Positions 1 through 7,870 of a stretch of DNA of 64,000 nt are shown here, piece by piece. The stretch lies in contig NZ_CP059735.1 of NCBI RefSeq assembly GCF_000948975.2, positions 1,178,001 through 1,242,000 on the forward strand, in the 5' to 3' direction. The DNA comes from Thalassomonas actiniarum. GTDB lineage: Bacteria > Pseudomonadota > Gammaproteobacteria > Enterobacterales > Alteromonadaceae. The position numbers and the translations under genes are program-made. Under the pieces are notes generated by a model. That model was not told the origin of the DNA, made no database searches, and saw only the letters and a program-made list of their open reading frames with translations. Positions within the stretch are counted from its first letter, which is position 1, and each line of letters starts with the position of its first letter.

Positions 1-426
1 GACCACGAACCCACAGCCGAAGAAATAGCCGTAGCCCTGGATAAGCCGGTGGCAGATGTCAGCAAAATGCTCAGGCTCAATGAGCGTATTACCTCAGTAG
101 ATTCTCCCTTTAGCGGCGATACCGAAAAAGCCCTGCTGGATGTCATTCCCGATGAAAAAAGCGGCGGCCCGGAAGGGGACCTGCAATCGGAAGATATGAA
201 CAACAATATCATCCACTGGCTCAATGAGCTCAACTCCAAGCAGCGGGAAGTGCTGGCGCGGCGTTTTGGTTTAATGGGTTACGAAGCGGCAACTCTTGAA
301 GATGTCGGCGTGGAAATTGGCCTCACCCGCGAGCGGGTAAGACAGATTCAGGTGGAAGCGTTAAAACGCCTGCGTGATATTTTAAGCCAGCAAAACTTGT
401 CAATAGAAGCAATTTTCCAAAACTAA
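1..426 (+). CDS. rpoS: RNA polymerase sigma factor RpoS, C-terminal part (5' truncated by window)
   Basis: The reading frame is open from base 1, so this is the 3' end of a gene that starts outside the window. RpoS directs RNA polymerase to stationary-phase and general stress promoters. The visible part holds the end of sigma region 3 ([14 protein letters not shown]) and region 4, with the -35-binding helix-turn-helix around [19 protein letters not shown] and the conserved [15 protein letters not shown] stretch. These match E. coli RpoS almost residue for residue, including the ...IEA-F-- tail, so it is RpoS rather than RpoD or RpoH. A rho-independent terminator follows 50 bases downstream. 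Identification is from recalled family sequence. Confidence 0.97.
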   Translation, partial: DHEPTAEEIAVALDKPVADVSKMLRLNERITSVDSPFSGDTEKALLDVIPDEKSGGPEGDLQSEDMNNNIIHWLNELNSKQREVLARRFGLMGYEAATLEDVGVEIGLTRERVRQIQVEALKRLRDILSQQNLSIEAIFQN

Positions 427-472
427 CGATAGATACCTTAAGCGGTAAGTATCATTACACTCTGTAGTTTTT

Positions 473-506
473 AAGCCTTATCGCCTTGGCGGTAAGGCTT
501 TTTTAT
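473..506 (+). terminator. Rho-independent terminator of rpoS
   Basis: A 13-bp stem (AAGCCTTATCGCC pairing with GGCGGTAAGGCTT, one G-U) is followed by a run of six T. It lies just after the rpoS stop codon. Confidence 0.9.
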
Positions 507-573
507 ATATGGGTGGTTATAAAACGCGGTGTTAGTAGCTTATGCCCGGTAGATAATAGGGCTGAATTTTTGT

Positions 574-620
574 TTGGGTGAGCCAGCAAGATACCAACTT
601 GCCAGTGTTAGCTCACCCAA
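574..620. other. Long inverted repeat between rpoS and the 95-aa gene
   Basis: TTGGGTGAGC and GCTCACCCAA form a perfect 10-bp stem with an inner CAAG/CTTG pairing. It sits just past the stop of the minus-strand small gene. Neither strand has a clean T-run after it, so it may be a 3'-end-protecting or processed hairpin rather than an intrinsic terminator. Confidence 0.45.
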
Positions 621-647
621 GCCTTTTCCTTTAGTTAAGTCAATTAG

Positions 648-935
648 TTAAACCGGTTGTTCAGGTTTAAGATCGCGTAACCCCTGGAGGATCTTATCCA
701 TTTTATCCCGGTAGTCTCTGATCTGAATTTTTAAGCGATAACATACATGCCAGATACCTTCACTGGTTGGTGGGGTGATGCATTCGGGCTCGCGGGCAAC
801 CGCGGCGAAGGCATCACAGAGAAAGGAGCATTCATCGCTAAACTTGCTAAAGTCGTCGCAAAGATCGAGACACTCACTTGATAGCTGCTTTCGTTTAGCT
901 TCGTAGTCGGTATTTGGGCCGGTTGATTCAGACAT
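648..935 (-). CDS. Small cysteine-containing hypothetical protein, 95 aa
   Basis: I do not recognise this protein. It is acidic and helical-looking, has no signal peptide or membrane segment, and contains five cysteines, three of them in a cluster (SECLDLCDDF...CSFLCD) plus two later. The rest reads as charged helices (QIRDYRDKMDKILQGLRDLK). A good ribosome site, GGAGGG, lies 6-7 bases before the ATG. The start overlaps the end of another small minus-strand frame by 8 bases, suggesting translational coupling. It lies in the accessory patch between rpoS and mutS. Coding status rests on length, ribosome site and position only; function unknown. Confidence 0.6.
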   Translation of the reverse strand: MSESTGPNTDYEAKRKQLSSECLDLCDDFSKFSDECSFLCDAFAAVAREPECITPPTSEGIWHVCYRLKIQIRDYRDKMDKILQGLRDLKPEQPV

Positions 936-1104
936 GATATTGCCCTCCTATGATACTTGGTAGTGCACAGTAATGGGCAAGCTTGCTACTGGTTATTGGC
1001 AGGTGCCTAAGGTTAGACATAAGGTTAGGCATAAGGTCAGGTATATTTTCTGTTAAAGAAACTTTAACCGAGTGAAACTCTGGCATATCATTATAGTTAG
1101 CCAT
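928..1104 (-). CDS. Possible 58-aa upstream small ORF, coupled to the 95-aa gene
   Basis: An ATG at 1104 opens a 58-codon frame (MANYNDMPEFHSVKVSLTEN...) ending in TGA at 928-930. Its last codons overlap the ATG of the 95-aa gene in the arrangement ATGTCTGA. AAGG lies about 8 bases before the start. The middle repeats a short pattern (DLMPNLMSNLRHLP) that corresponds to repeated GGTTAGACATAAGGTTAGGCAT on the plus strand. It could be a real small protein or a leader peptide controlling the gene after it. No homologue is known to me. Confidence 0.4.
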   Translation of the reverse strand: MANYNDMPEFHSVKVSLTENIPDLMPNLMSNLRHLPITSSKLAHYCALPSIIGGQYHV

Positions 1105-1586
1105 GGTGGATACCTTATTTATCTGTTGTGGTTAGCTTCCTCTGAGTGTTGTAGCACTTAGGGGGAGCGCTTGGTTTATCTGCTGGTTCTCTTTGTTAAG
1201 CACCTCCGCTGGTGAATGGTTTACCTATTAGTCATAGTACAAAAGGCTGTAAAAATCAACAGTAATGGCTGGTTCTTGGTTATAAAGTGGGATAGGTTTT
1301 TAGTCTTTTTCAGCTGCAGTAGGTAAGGGTTTTTTGGGGGGCAATTTAGAAAATCACTCGCCATCAATCGTATTTTGAAACACTTTCCCGCAAAGTGTTC
1401 CGAGTTTTGATTCTGGCTTGCGACTTAAATCCATTAAGAGCAAATGGCTCGAAAGTGCGCAAAGCGGAAGTCAGGGCATTGAACTGGATAAGGTCCGCAA
1501 TGAGCGAAAAGCAGACTTTCAATATTGAAAATTATAGGGAGCTATGCTCCCTATTTACCAGATTCGCCTATCAAAAAGAGGACAGA
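1105..1586. other. Intergenic stretch in the rpoS-mutS accessory patch
   Basis: Apart from the candidate minus-strand promoter I see no convincing gene here. A perfect inverted repeat ATAGGGAGC-TAT-GCTCCCTAT lies at 1534-1554, close to the 3' end of the acetyltransferase gene that ends at 1587. A plus-strand frame at 1395-1619 overlaps that gene's end and is judged non-coding. Confidence 0.5.
1231..1259 (-). promoter_or_regulatory. Candidate sigma-70 promoter for the small-gene pair
   Basis: On the minus strand, TTGATT and TATGAC are separated by 17 bases, about 130 bases upstream of the 58-aa frame. Each hexamer matches consensus at four of six positions, so this is only a candidate. Confidence 0.3.
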
Positions 1587-2093
1587 CTAAACCTGCTCAC
1601 TCGGGTGCCCCCACATTAAGGGTTCAGCATAAGGCCCTTTGATTGATGAAGTAGATTCACCAATCCCATTTAATGCACCTTCTGTTAGTTCTCGTGCAAA
1701 CCAGCACACTAAAGGTGCCTGAGTCCTCACAGGAGGTAAAACGTTATGTGGCGTATTGTAGCGATTTCCATAATGGAATGGCTCTCCCATAACAAAAATC
1801 ATATCAGCATTAAGCTGTTCTTCAGCCTCTTCCATTAACCTCGTAGCATAACCTTTCCTTTGGTACTCGGGTAATACTGCTAAAGGAGCTAAAACATAGC
1901 ACTTTAAATGTGGCGCTTTATCAATTGTTATCGGGGTATAGCAAGCGTGAGCTACATCTTTGTATACGATAGAAAAACTACCATCCGCAATTAAGTTTTC
2001 GGCAAATTCGGCATACAATTTTGCATGTCTATCATCATATAAACCTCCAGCATTCACAAAAGCTTCATATTGAATTTTGTATGGTGTATTCAT
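1587..2093 (-). CDS. GNAT-family N-acetyltransferase (paralogue 1)
   Basis: A 168-aa GCN5-related acetyltransferase, predicted to move an acetyl group from acetyl-CoA to an unknown amine. The acetyl-CoA loop (motif A) is APLAVLPEYQRKGYATRLM, with Q-R-x-G-Y-A binding the pyrophosphate. The C-terminal tail (ELTEGALNGIGESTSSIKG...AEPLMWG) aligns with that of the next gene (ELSEGVLNSLGGK...MNPMFWD), so the two are tandem paralogues, diverged mainly in the N-terminal third. The genes run in the same direction with 89 bases between them. It lies downstream of a yjhX-like toxin gene. In E. coli the topAI (yjhX) gene is followed by yjhQ, an acetyltransferase-fold antitoxin, so either paralogue could play that part. 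Confidence 0.85.
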   Translation of the reverse strand: MNTPYKIQYEAFVNAGGLYDDRHAKLYAEFAENLIADGSFSIVYKDVAHACYTPITIDKAPHLKCYVLAPLAVLPEYQRKGYATRLMEEAEEQLNADMIFVMGEPFHYGNRYNTPHNVLPPVRTQAPLVCWFARELTEGALNGIGESTSSIKGPYAEPLMWGHPSEQV

Positions 2094-2182
2094 TTATTGA
2101 ATCCTTATATTTTAGTTCTGGGCTAGATGAAATCTAGCCCAGATATCTTTATAGAGTGAATTAAGTCCAAAGCTATTTGGTA

Positions 2183-2704
2183 TTAACCTCGCCCTGAGGT
2201 ATCCCAAAACATAGGATTCATAAACGGCTTATTAGCATACGTTTTGCCACCAAGCGAATTTAGTACGCCTTCACTGAGTTCAAGAACCATCCATGATTCT
2301 GGTATCGTAAGTAGGTCAGGATAAGGTGTTTGCTTATCTGTAGGTACAAAGCCATATTGTGGGTAATATGTAGGTACACCTAATACAAAAATTGCATCTG
2401 TTCCCATAGACTTCAATTTCTTTATACCTGCTTGCATTAACTCTTTACCAACGCCAAATCCACGCTGGTACTCTGGCAATACACCTATCGGCGCAAGTAA
2501 ATAACATTTTTTATCAGGGTGCTCTTCAAATACGAATGGCGTAAAAAGTACATTGCCTACCATTTTTCCCTCACGTTCAGCACTTATAGAAATAGTGTCT
2601 GGTTCAGCTAAAAATGCTTCAGCAAGTTCAGATGTTTCTTTTCCTTCTTCACCAAATGCTAAAAAGTGAATGTTTTTAACGATTTTTTTTTCAGATGATT
2701 TCAT
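2183..2704 (-). CDS. GNAT-family N-acetyltransferase, candidate YjhQ-like antitoxin (paralogue 2)
   Basis: A 173-aa acetyltransferase with motif A APIGVLPEYQRGFGVGKEL (Q-R-G-F-G-V-G) and the tail typical of YhbS/YjhQ-type proteins (PESWMVLELSEGVLNSLGGK). AAGAGG about 9 bases before the ATG serves as ribosome site. It is the first acetyltransferase after the YjhX-family gene on the same strand, 240 bases away, the same order as topAI-yjhQ in E. coli. Fold and cofactor are supported by the motif. The antitoxin role is inferred from position only; the gap and the hairpin in it could mean a separate transcript. Confidence 0.85.
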   Translation of the reverse strand: MKSSEKKIVKNIHFLAFGEEGKETSELAEAFLAEPDTISISAEREGKMVGNVLFTPFVFEEHPDKKCYLLAPIGVLPEYQRGFGVGKELMQAGIKKLKSMGTDAIFVLGVPTYYPQYGFVPTDKQTPYPDLLTIPESWMVLELSEGVLNSLGGKTYANKPFMNPMFWDTSGRG

Positions 2705-2878
2705 CTTCTAATACCTCTTAAGTAAATAAAGCAGTTGCTTTTGATTTACTGCGCTTAGGCGTATTTGAAATAAGAATATTGATATTCATTAGAATGTATT
2801 GGGATAACTCTCAGTGACCATCAAAATTTTTTCTAAACAGCCTTTAGAGCGCAGTGTTTTCTTGACAGTCACAGCAGA

Positions 2879-2910
2879 GTGAAGTGGCTAGCATGATACT
2901 GCTAGTTCAC
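2879..2910. other. Interrupted inverted repeat between yjhX and the acetyltransferase
   Basis: CTAGCA-TGATAC-TGCTAG forms a perfect 6-bp stem. It is extended by GTGAA/TTCAC after a four-base bulge on one side. It lies 35 bases past the yjhX stop and could end or process the toxin transcript. No T-run follows. Confidence 0.5.
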
Positions 2911-2944
2911 TAACTTTAATGTAAATGTCAGGATTTTTCTGGCT

Positions 2945-3229
2945 CTAATAGCGTTGAAACATTTGAGAACGGACAGAGTTAGCTCCTAATCGAGTAATTC
3001 GATAAGGTTGCCCTTTCTTTGAGCTAATGAGTTTCTTGCTTTTCAAGCGTTTGAAGCTATCAAGTGTACAATTAGACAGAACTAGACCGTCATTCGTGTA
3101 ACAGATAACTTTATGGATTTTACCGTTTTCACGGCGATATTGAATTTCGCCACCTAGTGCGAGCACGTGTAGAACGCGTTGGTCGTTTTTTGATATATTC
3201 ACTGGAGTAATCCCAAATAGTAATTGCAT
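2945..3229 (-). CDS. yjhX: YjhX/TopAI-family protein (topoisomerase I inhibitor toxin)
   Basis: A 94-aa protein matching the YjhX (UPF0386) family: NISKNDQRVLHVLALGG, then VICYTNDGLVLSNCTLDSF, then KLISSKKGQPYRIT. In E. coli YjhX (TopAI) binds and inhibits DNA topoisomerase I and is neutralised by YjhQ. The family normally begins at MNxS. Here an in-frame GTG (position 10) stands exactly at that place, so the true protein may be 85 aa. The upstream ATG, however, has the better ribosome site (AAGGGAG, 9 bases away). The gene has its own promoter and a leader of about 140 bases with a hairpin and a short frame. Family call is from recalled sequence; toxicity is inferred. Confidence 0.85.
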   Translation of the reverse strand: MQLLFGITPVNISKNDQRVLHVLALGGEIQYRRENGKIHKVICYTNDGLVLSNCTLDSFKRLKSKKLISSKKGQPYRITRLGANSVRSQMFQRY

Positions 3230-3283
3230 ATGAAAACACTCCCTTCATTAAAATAAATGATGGGGGTTAAATTAGTTTTCTAT

Positions 3284-3309
3284 GTTCACTAGTCCTTTGG
3301 ACTATGAAC
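3284..3309 (-). promoter_or_regulatory. Hairpin in the yjhX leader
   Basis: TAGTCC-AAA-GGACTA (minus-strand sense) is a perfect stem, extended by GTTCA/TGAAC after one bulged base. The stop codon of the 10-codon leader frame lies inside the left arm. The overlap suggests a translation-sensitive leader. Confidence 0.5.
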
Positions 3310-3334
3310 TTACAATTACCCGATTCTCTAGCAA
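3302..3334 (-). CDS. Possible 10-codon leader peptide of yjhX
   Basis: TTG at 3334 opens a 10-codon frame (MLENRVIVSS if TTG is read as Met) that ends with TAG at 3302-3304. GGAGAG lies 3 bases ahead of the TTG (GGAG at 5 bases), a good ribosome site for such a short frame. The stop is inside the leader hairpin. In E. coli the topAI operon is controlled by translation of an upstream frame (toiL); this frame does not resemble it that I can tell. Speculative. Confidence 0.3.
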   Translation of the reverse strand: MLENRVIVSS

Positions 3335-3375
3335 AAACTCTCCAACGAATTTAGATATAAATTAAAACGGGGGCG

Positions 3376-3404
3376 ATTCTAGGGAATACGATTACTTGTG
3401 TCAA
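3376..3404 (-). promoter_or_regulatory. Sigma-70 promoter of yjhX
   Basis: On the minus strand, a perfect -35 TTGACA and a -10 TAGAAT are separated by exactly 17 bases, about 150 bases upstream of the yjhX start. This is among the strongest promoter matches in the window. Confidence 0.7.
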
Positions 3405-3647
3405 GTTTGTTTTTTGAGCGTTCTACTAATGTTTTAAACTTTGATGAGTTATTTGAAATGATTGCGGGTGTCTGTTGTTGGCACAAAGCAAACCTTACTT
3501 TGGCCCATTTTGTTTACGACGAAATATCCGCTGTGTGGCAAAACCGGTCTAAAAATCACTGAAACAGAATCCCCCCTTCTGTTTCAAATGTTGTTATAAA
3601 CTACACTGTAAGCCGCATACTCTTGTCTAAAAAAGTTGCTATAACAT
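3405..3647. other. AT-rich intergenic stretch upstream of yjhX promoter
   Basis: I see no gene. A short inverted repeat, GAAACAGAA-TCCCCCC-TTCTGTTTC, lies near 3560-3585. The stretch lies between the yjhX promoter and the mutS terminator and marks the edge of the accessory patch. Confidence 0.4.
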
Positions 3648-3687
3648 AAAAAAATGAAACACTTCTCTAGGGAAGTGTTTCATTTTT
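3648..3687. terminator. Terminator downstream of mutS
   Basis: AAAAATGAAACACTTC and GAAGTGTTTCATTTTT form a stem of about 16 bp with a TCTAGG loop. The A-run on the left and T-run on the right allow termination on both strands. It is 24 bases past the mutS stop. Confidence 0.9.
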
Positions 3688-3710
3688 AAATTCTTAAAAA
3701 TTGGCTGTGA

Positions 3711-6269
3711 TTACAGCTGTTCTTTAAGGTTAAAAAGCAAATCCAGTGCCTGTCTCGGGCTTAAGTCATTAATATCAGTAGCGGCTAAAACATCCACCAC
3801 AGGATGGTTATCCATCAGTGGCAGCTGTTCAAAGCTGGCTTCACTGGCCGGTAAGATTGACGGTGCCTGTTGGTTTTCCAACTCGGCCAATCTTTGTTTT
3901 GCCCTGTGGATCACGGTTTTTGGTACCCCGGCAAGTTGTGCCACCTGCAAGCCGAAGCTTTTACTCGCAGCCCCTTCCTGCACTGCGTGCATAAAAATAA
4001 TATTGTCGTTATGCTCAACTGCATCCAGGTGCACATTGGCCAGGCTGGGAATTTGCTCTGCCAGCAGGGTCAGCTCGAAATAGTGGCTGGCGAACAGGGT
4101 AAAGGCGCGGGTTTTATTGGCGAGCATTTCTGCGCAGGCCCAGGCCAGGGATAAACCGTCATAGGTGCTGGTGCCGCGGCCGATTTCATCGAGCAGTACC
4201 AGGCTTTTATCGGTGGCATTATGTAAAATATTGGCGGTTTCTGTCATTTCCACCATAAAGGTCGAGCGGCCGCTGGCGAGATCGTCAGAGGCGCCGATAC
4301 GGGTGAAGATGCGATCTACCATGCCGATTTTTGCCGTGCTTGCCGGTACGTAACAGCCGATATGGGCTAACAGCACGATTAAGGCGGTTTGGCGCATATA
4401 GGTTGATTTACCGCCCATGTTCGGGCCGGTAATGATCAGCATTTTCCGATCCTGGTTTAAGGCGACCGGGTTGGCAATAAAGGCATCTTCGGTCATTTGC
4501 TCTACTACCGGGTGGCGGCCTGCTTCTATTTCGATACCGGGTGTGTTGCTTAGGCTGGGTTTTACATAATTTAAGGTTTCTGCTCTTTCTGCGAAGGTAT
4601 TTAATACGTCTAACTCTGCCAGGCCTTGGGCCAGTTGCTGCAATTGAGCCAGCTCAGGTAATACTTTGTCGAAAAGCTCGTCATATAGACGTTTTTCCAG
4701 TGCCAGGAATTTACTTTGGGCGCTGAGTACGGTTTCTTCGTGTTGTTTCAGCTCTTCGGTAATATAGCGTTCATTGTTTTTCAGGGTCTGGCGGCGGATA
4801 TATTCCGGCGGCACGTCACCGGCAGAGGCGCGGCCCACTTCAATGAAGAAGCCGTGTACCTTGTTATAACCTACTTTCAGGCTGTGAATGCCGGTACGGG
4901 CTTTTTCTCTTTCTTCAATTTCCGACAGTAAGCTGGTGGCGCCGTCGCTTAAGTCGCGTAACCTGTCCAGTTCCTGGTGATAGCCCGGGGCGATCACGCC
5001 GCCGTCGCGGATTAGTACCGGTGGGTTGTCTATGATTGCCTGCTCCAGCAATCCCTGGATTTCTGGCAGCGGTTTAGTATCCCGCGCCAGTTGCAGTAAA
5101 TAATCTTTGGGGCTTACTGCGAGTACCTGTTGTAATTCATCCAGTTGCTGTAGGGCATTACGTAAACGGGCAAAGTCGCGCGGACGGGCGGATCTTAACG
5201 CGATACGGGAGACGATACGTTCAACATCCCCTAAAGGTTTGAGTAAGTCGAAAAGCTCTTGCTGCAAATCGTGTGCTAAGATATCGCTAATGGCATTTTG
5301 TCTGTTGCTGAGAGTGTTTAATTCTCTTAGCGGGAAATGCAGCCAGCGTTTCAGCAGCCTTGAACCCATAGGGGTAGCGCTTTTATCCAAAATGGATGCC
5401 AGGGTATTTTCCAGACCGCCGGAGAGGTTCATGGTTAATTCCAGGTTGCGGCGGGTGGCGGCATCAAGCACTACACCGGTGGCGGAAGACTCACTAATAA
5501 TGGCGCGGATATGGGGCAGGGCGGTGCGCTGACTGTCTTTTACATATTGGAAAAGACAACCGGCGGCGGCTAGGCCACGGGTTTGCTCACTCACGCCAAA
5601 ACCTGACAGCTCTTTAGTGCCAAATTGTTTGTTGAGCAATTTAACTGCGGTATCAAGATCGTATTCCCAGTCGGGACGACGACGCAGGCCTTTTCTGTGG
5701 TCAATTAAGGTCATTTCGGAGAAAGACTCTGGGTAGAGTAGTTCCGCCGGTGATAAACGCTGTAACTCTGCCTGTAACTGTTCGCTGCTTCTGGGCTCGG
5801 TTAACACAAAACGGCCGCTGGTCATGTCCAGATAGGCCAAACCAAATCCCTGGGCTGTCTCGGCGATGGCGACAATCAGGTTATCCTGTCTGTCGGATAA
5901 TAATGCCTCGTCGCTGACGGTGCCTGGGGTGACAACTTTAACCACTTTACGTTCTACCGGACCTTTGCTGGTGGCGGGATCGCCAATTTGCTCACAAAGG
6001 GCTACCGATTCACCAAGCTGGACTAATTTTGCCAGGTAGGTTTCCACCGCATGATAAGGCACCCCCGCCATTGGAATGGCATTGCCGCCGGATTTTCCCC
6101 GGGCGGTAAGGGAGATATCTAATAAATCCGAGGCTTTTTTGGCATCGTCAAAAAACAGCTCATAAAAATCTCCCATGCGGTAGAACACCAATATATGGGG
6201 AAACTCGGCTTTAATGGTCAGATACTGGCGCATCATCGGGGTATGGGAGGAAAAATCTGTTGTTGTCAT
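3711..6269 (-). CDS. mutS: DNA mismatch repair protein MutS
   Basis: MutS recognises base mismatches and small loops and recruits MutL for methyl-directed repair. At 852 aa it has the standard length. The mismatch-reading Phe-x-Glu is present (GDFYELF, F35 and E37). The Walker A motif [15 protein letters not shown] is near residue 613, followed by [13 protein letters not shown] (Walker B and signature) and ASHYFEL. The end, with [12 protein letters not shown], is the usual dimer/tetramer tail. It is transcribed away from recA, with 338 bases between the two starts. It is intact, so there is no sign of a mutator state. Confidence 0.98.
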   Translation of the reverse strand: MTTTDFSSHTPMMRQYLTIKAEFPHILVFYRMGDFYELFFDDAKKASDLLDISLTARGKSGGNAIPMAGVPYHAVETYLAKLVQLGESVALCEQIGDPATSKGPVERKVVKVVTPGTVSDEALLSDRQDNLIVAIAETAQGFGLAYLDMTSGRFVLTEPRSSEQLQAELQRLSPAELLYPESFSEMTLIDHRKGLRRRPDWEYDLDTAVKLLNKQFGTKELSGFGVSEQTRGLAAAGCLFQYVKDSQRTALPHIRAIISESSATGVVLDAATRRNLELTMNLSGGLENTLASILDKSATPMGSRLLKRWLHFPLRELNTLSNRQNAISDILAHDLQQELFDLLKPLGDVERIVSRIALRSARPRDFARLRNALQQLDELQQVLAVSPKDYLLQLARDTKPLPEIQGLLEQAIIDNPPVLIRDGGVIAPGYHQELDRLRDLSDGATSLLSEIEEREKARTGIHSLKVGYNKVHGFFIEVGRASAGDVPPEYIRRQTLKNNERYITEELKQHEETVLSAQSKFLALEKRLYDELFDKVLPELAQLQQLAQGLAELDVLNTFAERAETLNYVKPSLSNTPGIEIEAGRHPVVEQMTEDAFIANPVALNQDRKMLIITGPNMGGKSTYMRQTALIVLLAHIGCYVPASTAKIGMVDRIFTRIGASDDLASGRSTFMVEMTETANILHNATDKSLVLLDEIGRGTSTYDGLSLAWACAEMLANKTRAFTLFASHYFELTLLAEQIPSLANVHLDAVEHNDNIIFMHAVQEGAASKSFGLQVAQLAGVPKTVIHRAKQRLAELENQQAPSILPASEASFEQLPLMDNHPVVDVLAATDINDLSPRQALDLLFNLKEQL

Positions 6270-6607
6270 TGCTCTTGGATTATTTGTTAACAGGCATTAA
6301 ACATGCGGGAAATTATTTGCCGGGAATTATGCCACAGCCTCAGGGGAGAATCTTTAGTTATTACCCCGGGGGCTGGCTTAAATTATTTGTACAGTAAAAA
6401 TACCTGTATAGAAATGCTGTAGGAGTATTGTCAGTCAGAGGTTAATCGTTAAATGCTAAAAATAATTTTTATTTATTAACAATGCTTTAGGTTGGAACTT
6501 GCCGCTAAAGTTTAATTTAAATAACGAAAGGACTTGATACTGTACGACTATACAGTATACTGGCGTCATTGAAACAGATTAAACCTATCGTAATTGTGGA
6601 GCGATAA
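6270..6607. other. Divergent mutS-recA intergenic region
   Basis: The right third holds the recA promoter and LexA operator. In the rest I see no gene; a mutS promoter must be here but I could not single one out. Confidence 0.5.
6534..6561 (+). promoter_or_regulatory. recA promoter with LexA operator
   Basis: The -35 TTGATA (6534-6539) and -10 TATACT (6556-6561) are 16 bases apart. The whole spacer is a perfect SOS box, CTGT-N8-ACAG (6540-6555). E. coli recA uses the same layout (TTGATACTGTA...TACAGTATAA), so LexA repression and SOS induction are expected. Confidence 0.95.
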
Positions 6608-7636
6608 ATGGACGATAACAAAGAAAAAGCACTTTCAGCAGCGTTAAGCCAGATTGAACGTCAGTTTGGTAAAGGCTCAATCATGAAACTGGGTGAAAAC
6701 CGCAGCATGGAAGTCGAAACTATTTCTACCGGATCTCTGGGTCTGGATGTCGCCTTGGGTGCCGGTGGCTTACCTTTAGGACGTGTTGTTGAAATTTACG
6801 GTCCGGAATCGAGTGGTAAAACCACCTTAACTCTGGAAGTAATTGCCGAAGCCCAGCGTAACGGAAAAATTTGTGCTTTCGTTGATGCCGAGCATGCCCT
6901 TGACCCTATTTATGCGGAAAAGCTGGGTGTTAACATCAATGATCTTTTAGTGTCTCAGCCGGATACCGGTGAGCAGGCTTTAGAGATTTGTGACATGTTA
7001 ACCCGCTCTGGCGCTATCGATGTTATCGTGGTCGATTCAGTTGCAGCACTAACGCCAAAAGCGGAAATCGAAGGTGACATGGGTGACTCTCACATGGGCT
7101 TACAAGCCCGTATGTTATCCCAGGCAATGCGTAAGTTAACCGGTAACCTGAAGCAGTCTAATACCATGCTGATCTTCATCAACCAAATCCGTATGAAAAT
7201 TGGTGTGATGTTCGGTAGCCCGGAAACCACTACCGGTGGTAATGCCCTGAAATTCTACGCTTCGGTACGTTTGGATATCCGTCGTATCGGCGCAGTGAAA
7301 AGCGGTGATGAAATCGTTGGTAACGAGACCCGGGTTAAGGTTGTTAAAAATAAAATTGCTCCGCCGTTTAAACAAGTTGAATTCCAAATCCTTTACGGTG
7401 AAGGTATCAACAGCCTGGGTGAGTTAATCGACCTGGGTGTGCAGCATAAAATGGTAGAAAAAGCCGGTGCCTGGTATAGCTATAACGGCGAACGTATTGG
7501 TCAGGGTAAAGCTAATGCCACTAAATACCTGGACCAACACCCTGAAATGGCCCAGGAAATTGACGGCCGCCTGCGCGAGCTGTTATTAACGAAACATGCT
7601 GATAACGAAGCACAGGAAGAAGGCGTAAGCGAGTAA
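6608..7636 (+). CDS. recA: Recombinase RecA
   Basis: RecA forms filaments on single-stranded DNA, catalyses strand exchange and triggers LexA self-cleavage. It is 342 aa with Walker A GPESSGKT (residues 65-72), the loop [20 protein letters not shown], the Walker B region [15 protein letters not shown] and the L2 region [18 protein letters not shown]. The acidic tail ([12 protein letters not shown]) is typical of gammaproteobacteria. A LexA-boxed promoter precedes it and a strong terminator follows. The usual partner recX does not follow; the next gene is an unrelated secreted protease. Confidence 0.99.
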   Translation: MDDNKEKALSAALSQIERQFGKGSIMKLGENRSMEVETISTGSLGLDVALGAGGLPLGRVVEIYGPESSGKTTLTLEVIAEAQRNGKICAFVDAEHALDPIYAEKLGVNINDLLVSQPDTGEQALEICDMLTRSGAIDVIVVDSVAALTPKAEIEGDMGDSHMGLQARMLSQAMRKLTGNLKQSNTMLIFINQIRMKIGVMFGSPETTTGGNALKFYASVRLDIRRIGAVKSGDEIVGNETRVKVVKNKIAPPFKQVEFQILYGEGINSLGELIDLGVQHKMVEKAGAWYSYNGERIGQGKANATKYLDQHPEMAQEIDGRLRELLLTKHADNEAQEEGVSE

Positions 7637-7688
7637 GTTTAATCAATATGCCATATCAAGCGGCATAGTTAAGCTGTCACTTAATAAA

Positions 7689-7720
7689 TAAAAACCATTG
7701 CCCGGCAATGGTTTTTTTTT
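7689..7720 (+). terminator. recA terminator
   Basis: AAAACCATTGCC pairs with GGCAATGGTTTT, followed by a run of nine T. Confidence 0.92.
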
Positions 7721-7870
7721 GCCGGTTTTTTGCGCTCAAGCATGTCAATTTCCCTATCCTGCAGGCTTTACCATACTGTAATGCTATGTAATGTTTTTCT
7801 TTAATAACTTCAATGTATTATCTTTATGCGCCATGGAATGGCCGTGGTGTTAATAATAAGGAAGTTACTT

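Noticed and set aside
1395-1619. Plus-strand 74-codon frame upstream of the GNAT genes
   Set aside because: No clear ribosome site, overlaps the 3' end of the acetyltransferase gene, contains the 1534-1554 hairpin, and its composition does not look coding.
3129-3248. 39-codon ATG frame overlapping the yjhX start in another frame (MKGVFSYAIT...)
   Set aside because: No ribosome site before the ATG and it runs mostly inside yjhX; likely a chance frame, although a leader role cannot be excluded.
500-3700. Integron cassette array (GNAT, toxin and small genes)
   Set aside because: No attC-like paired R/L boxes or integrase were found between the genes, so an integron origin is not supported.
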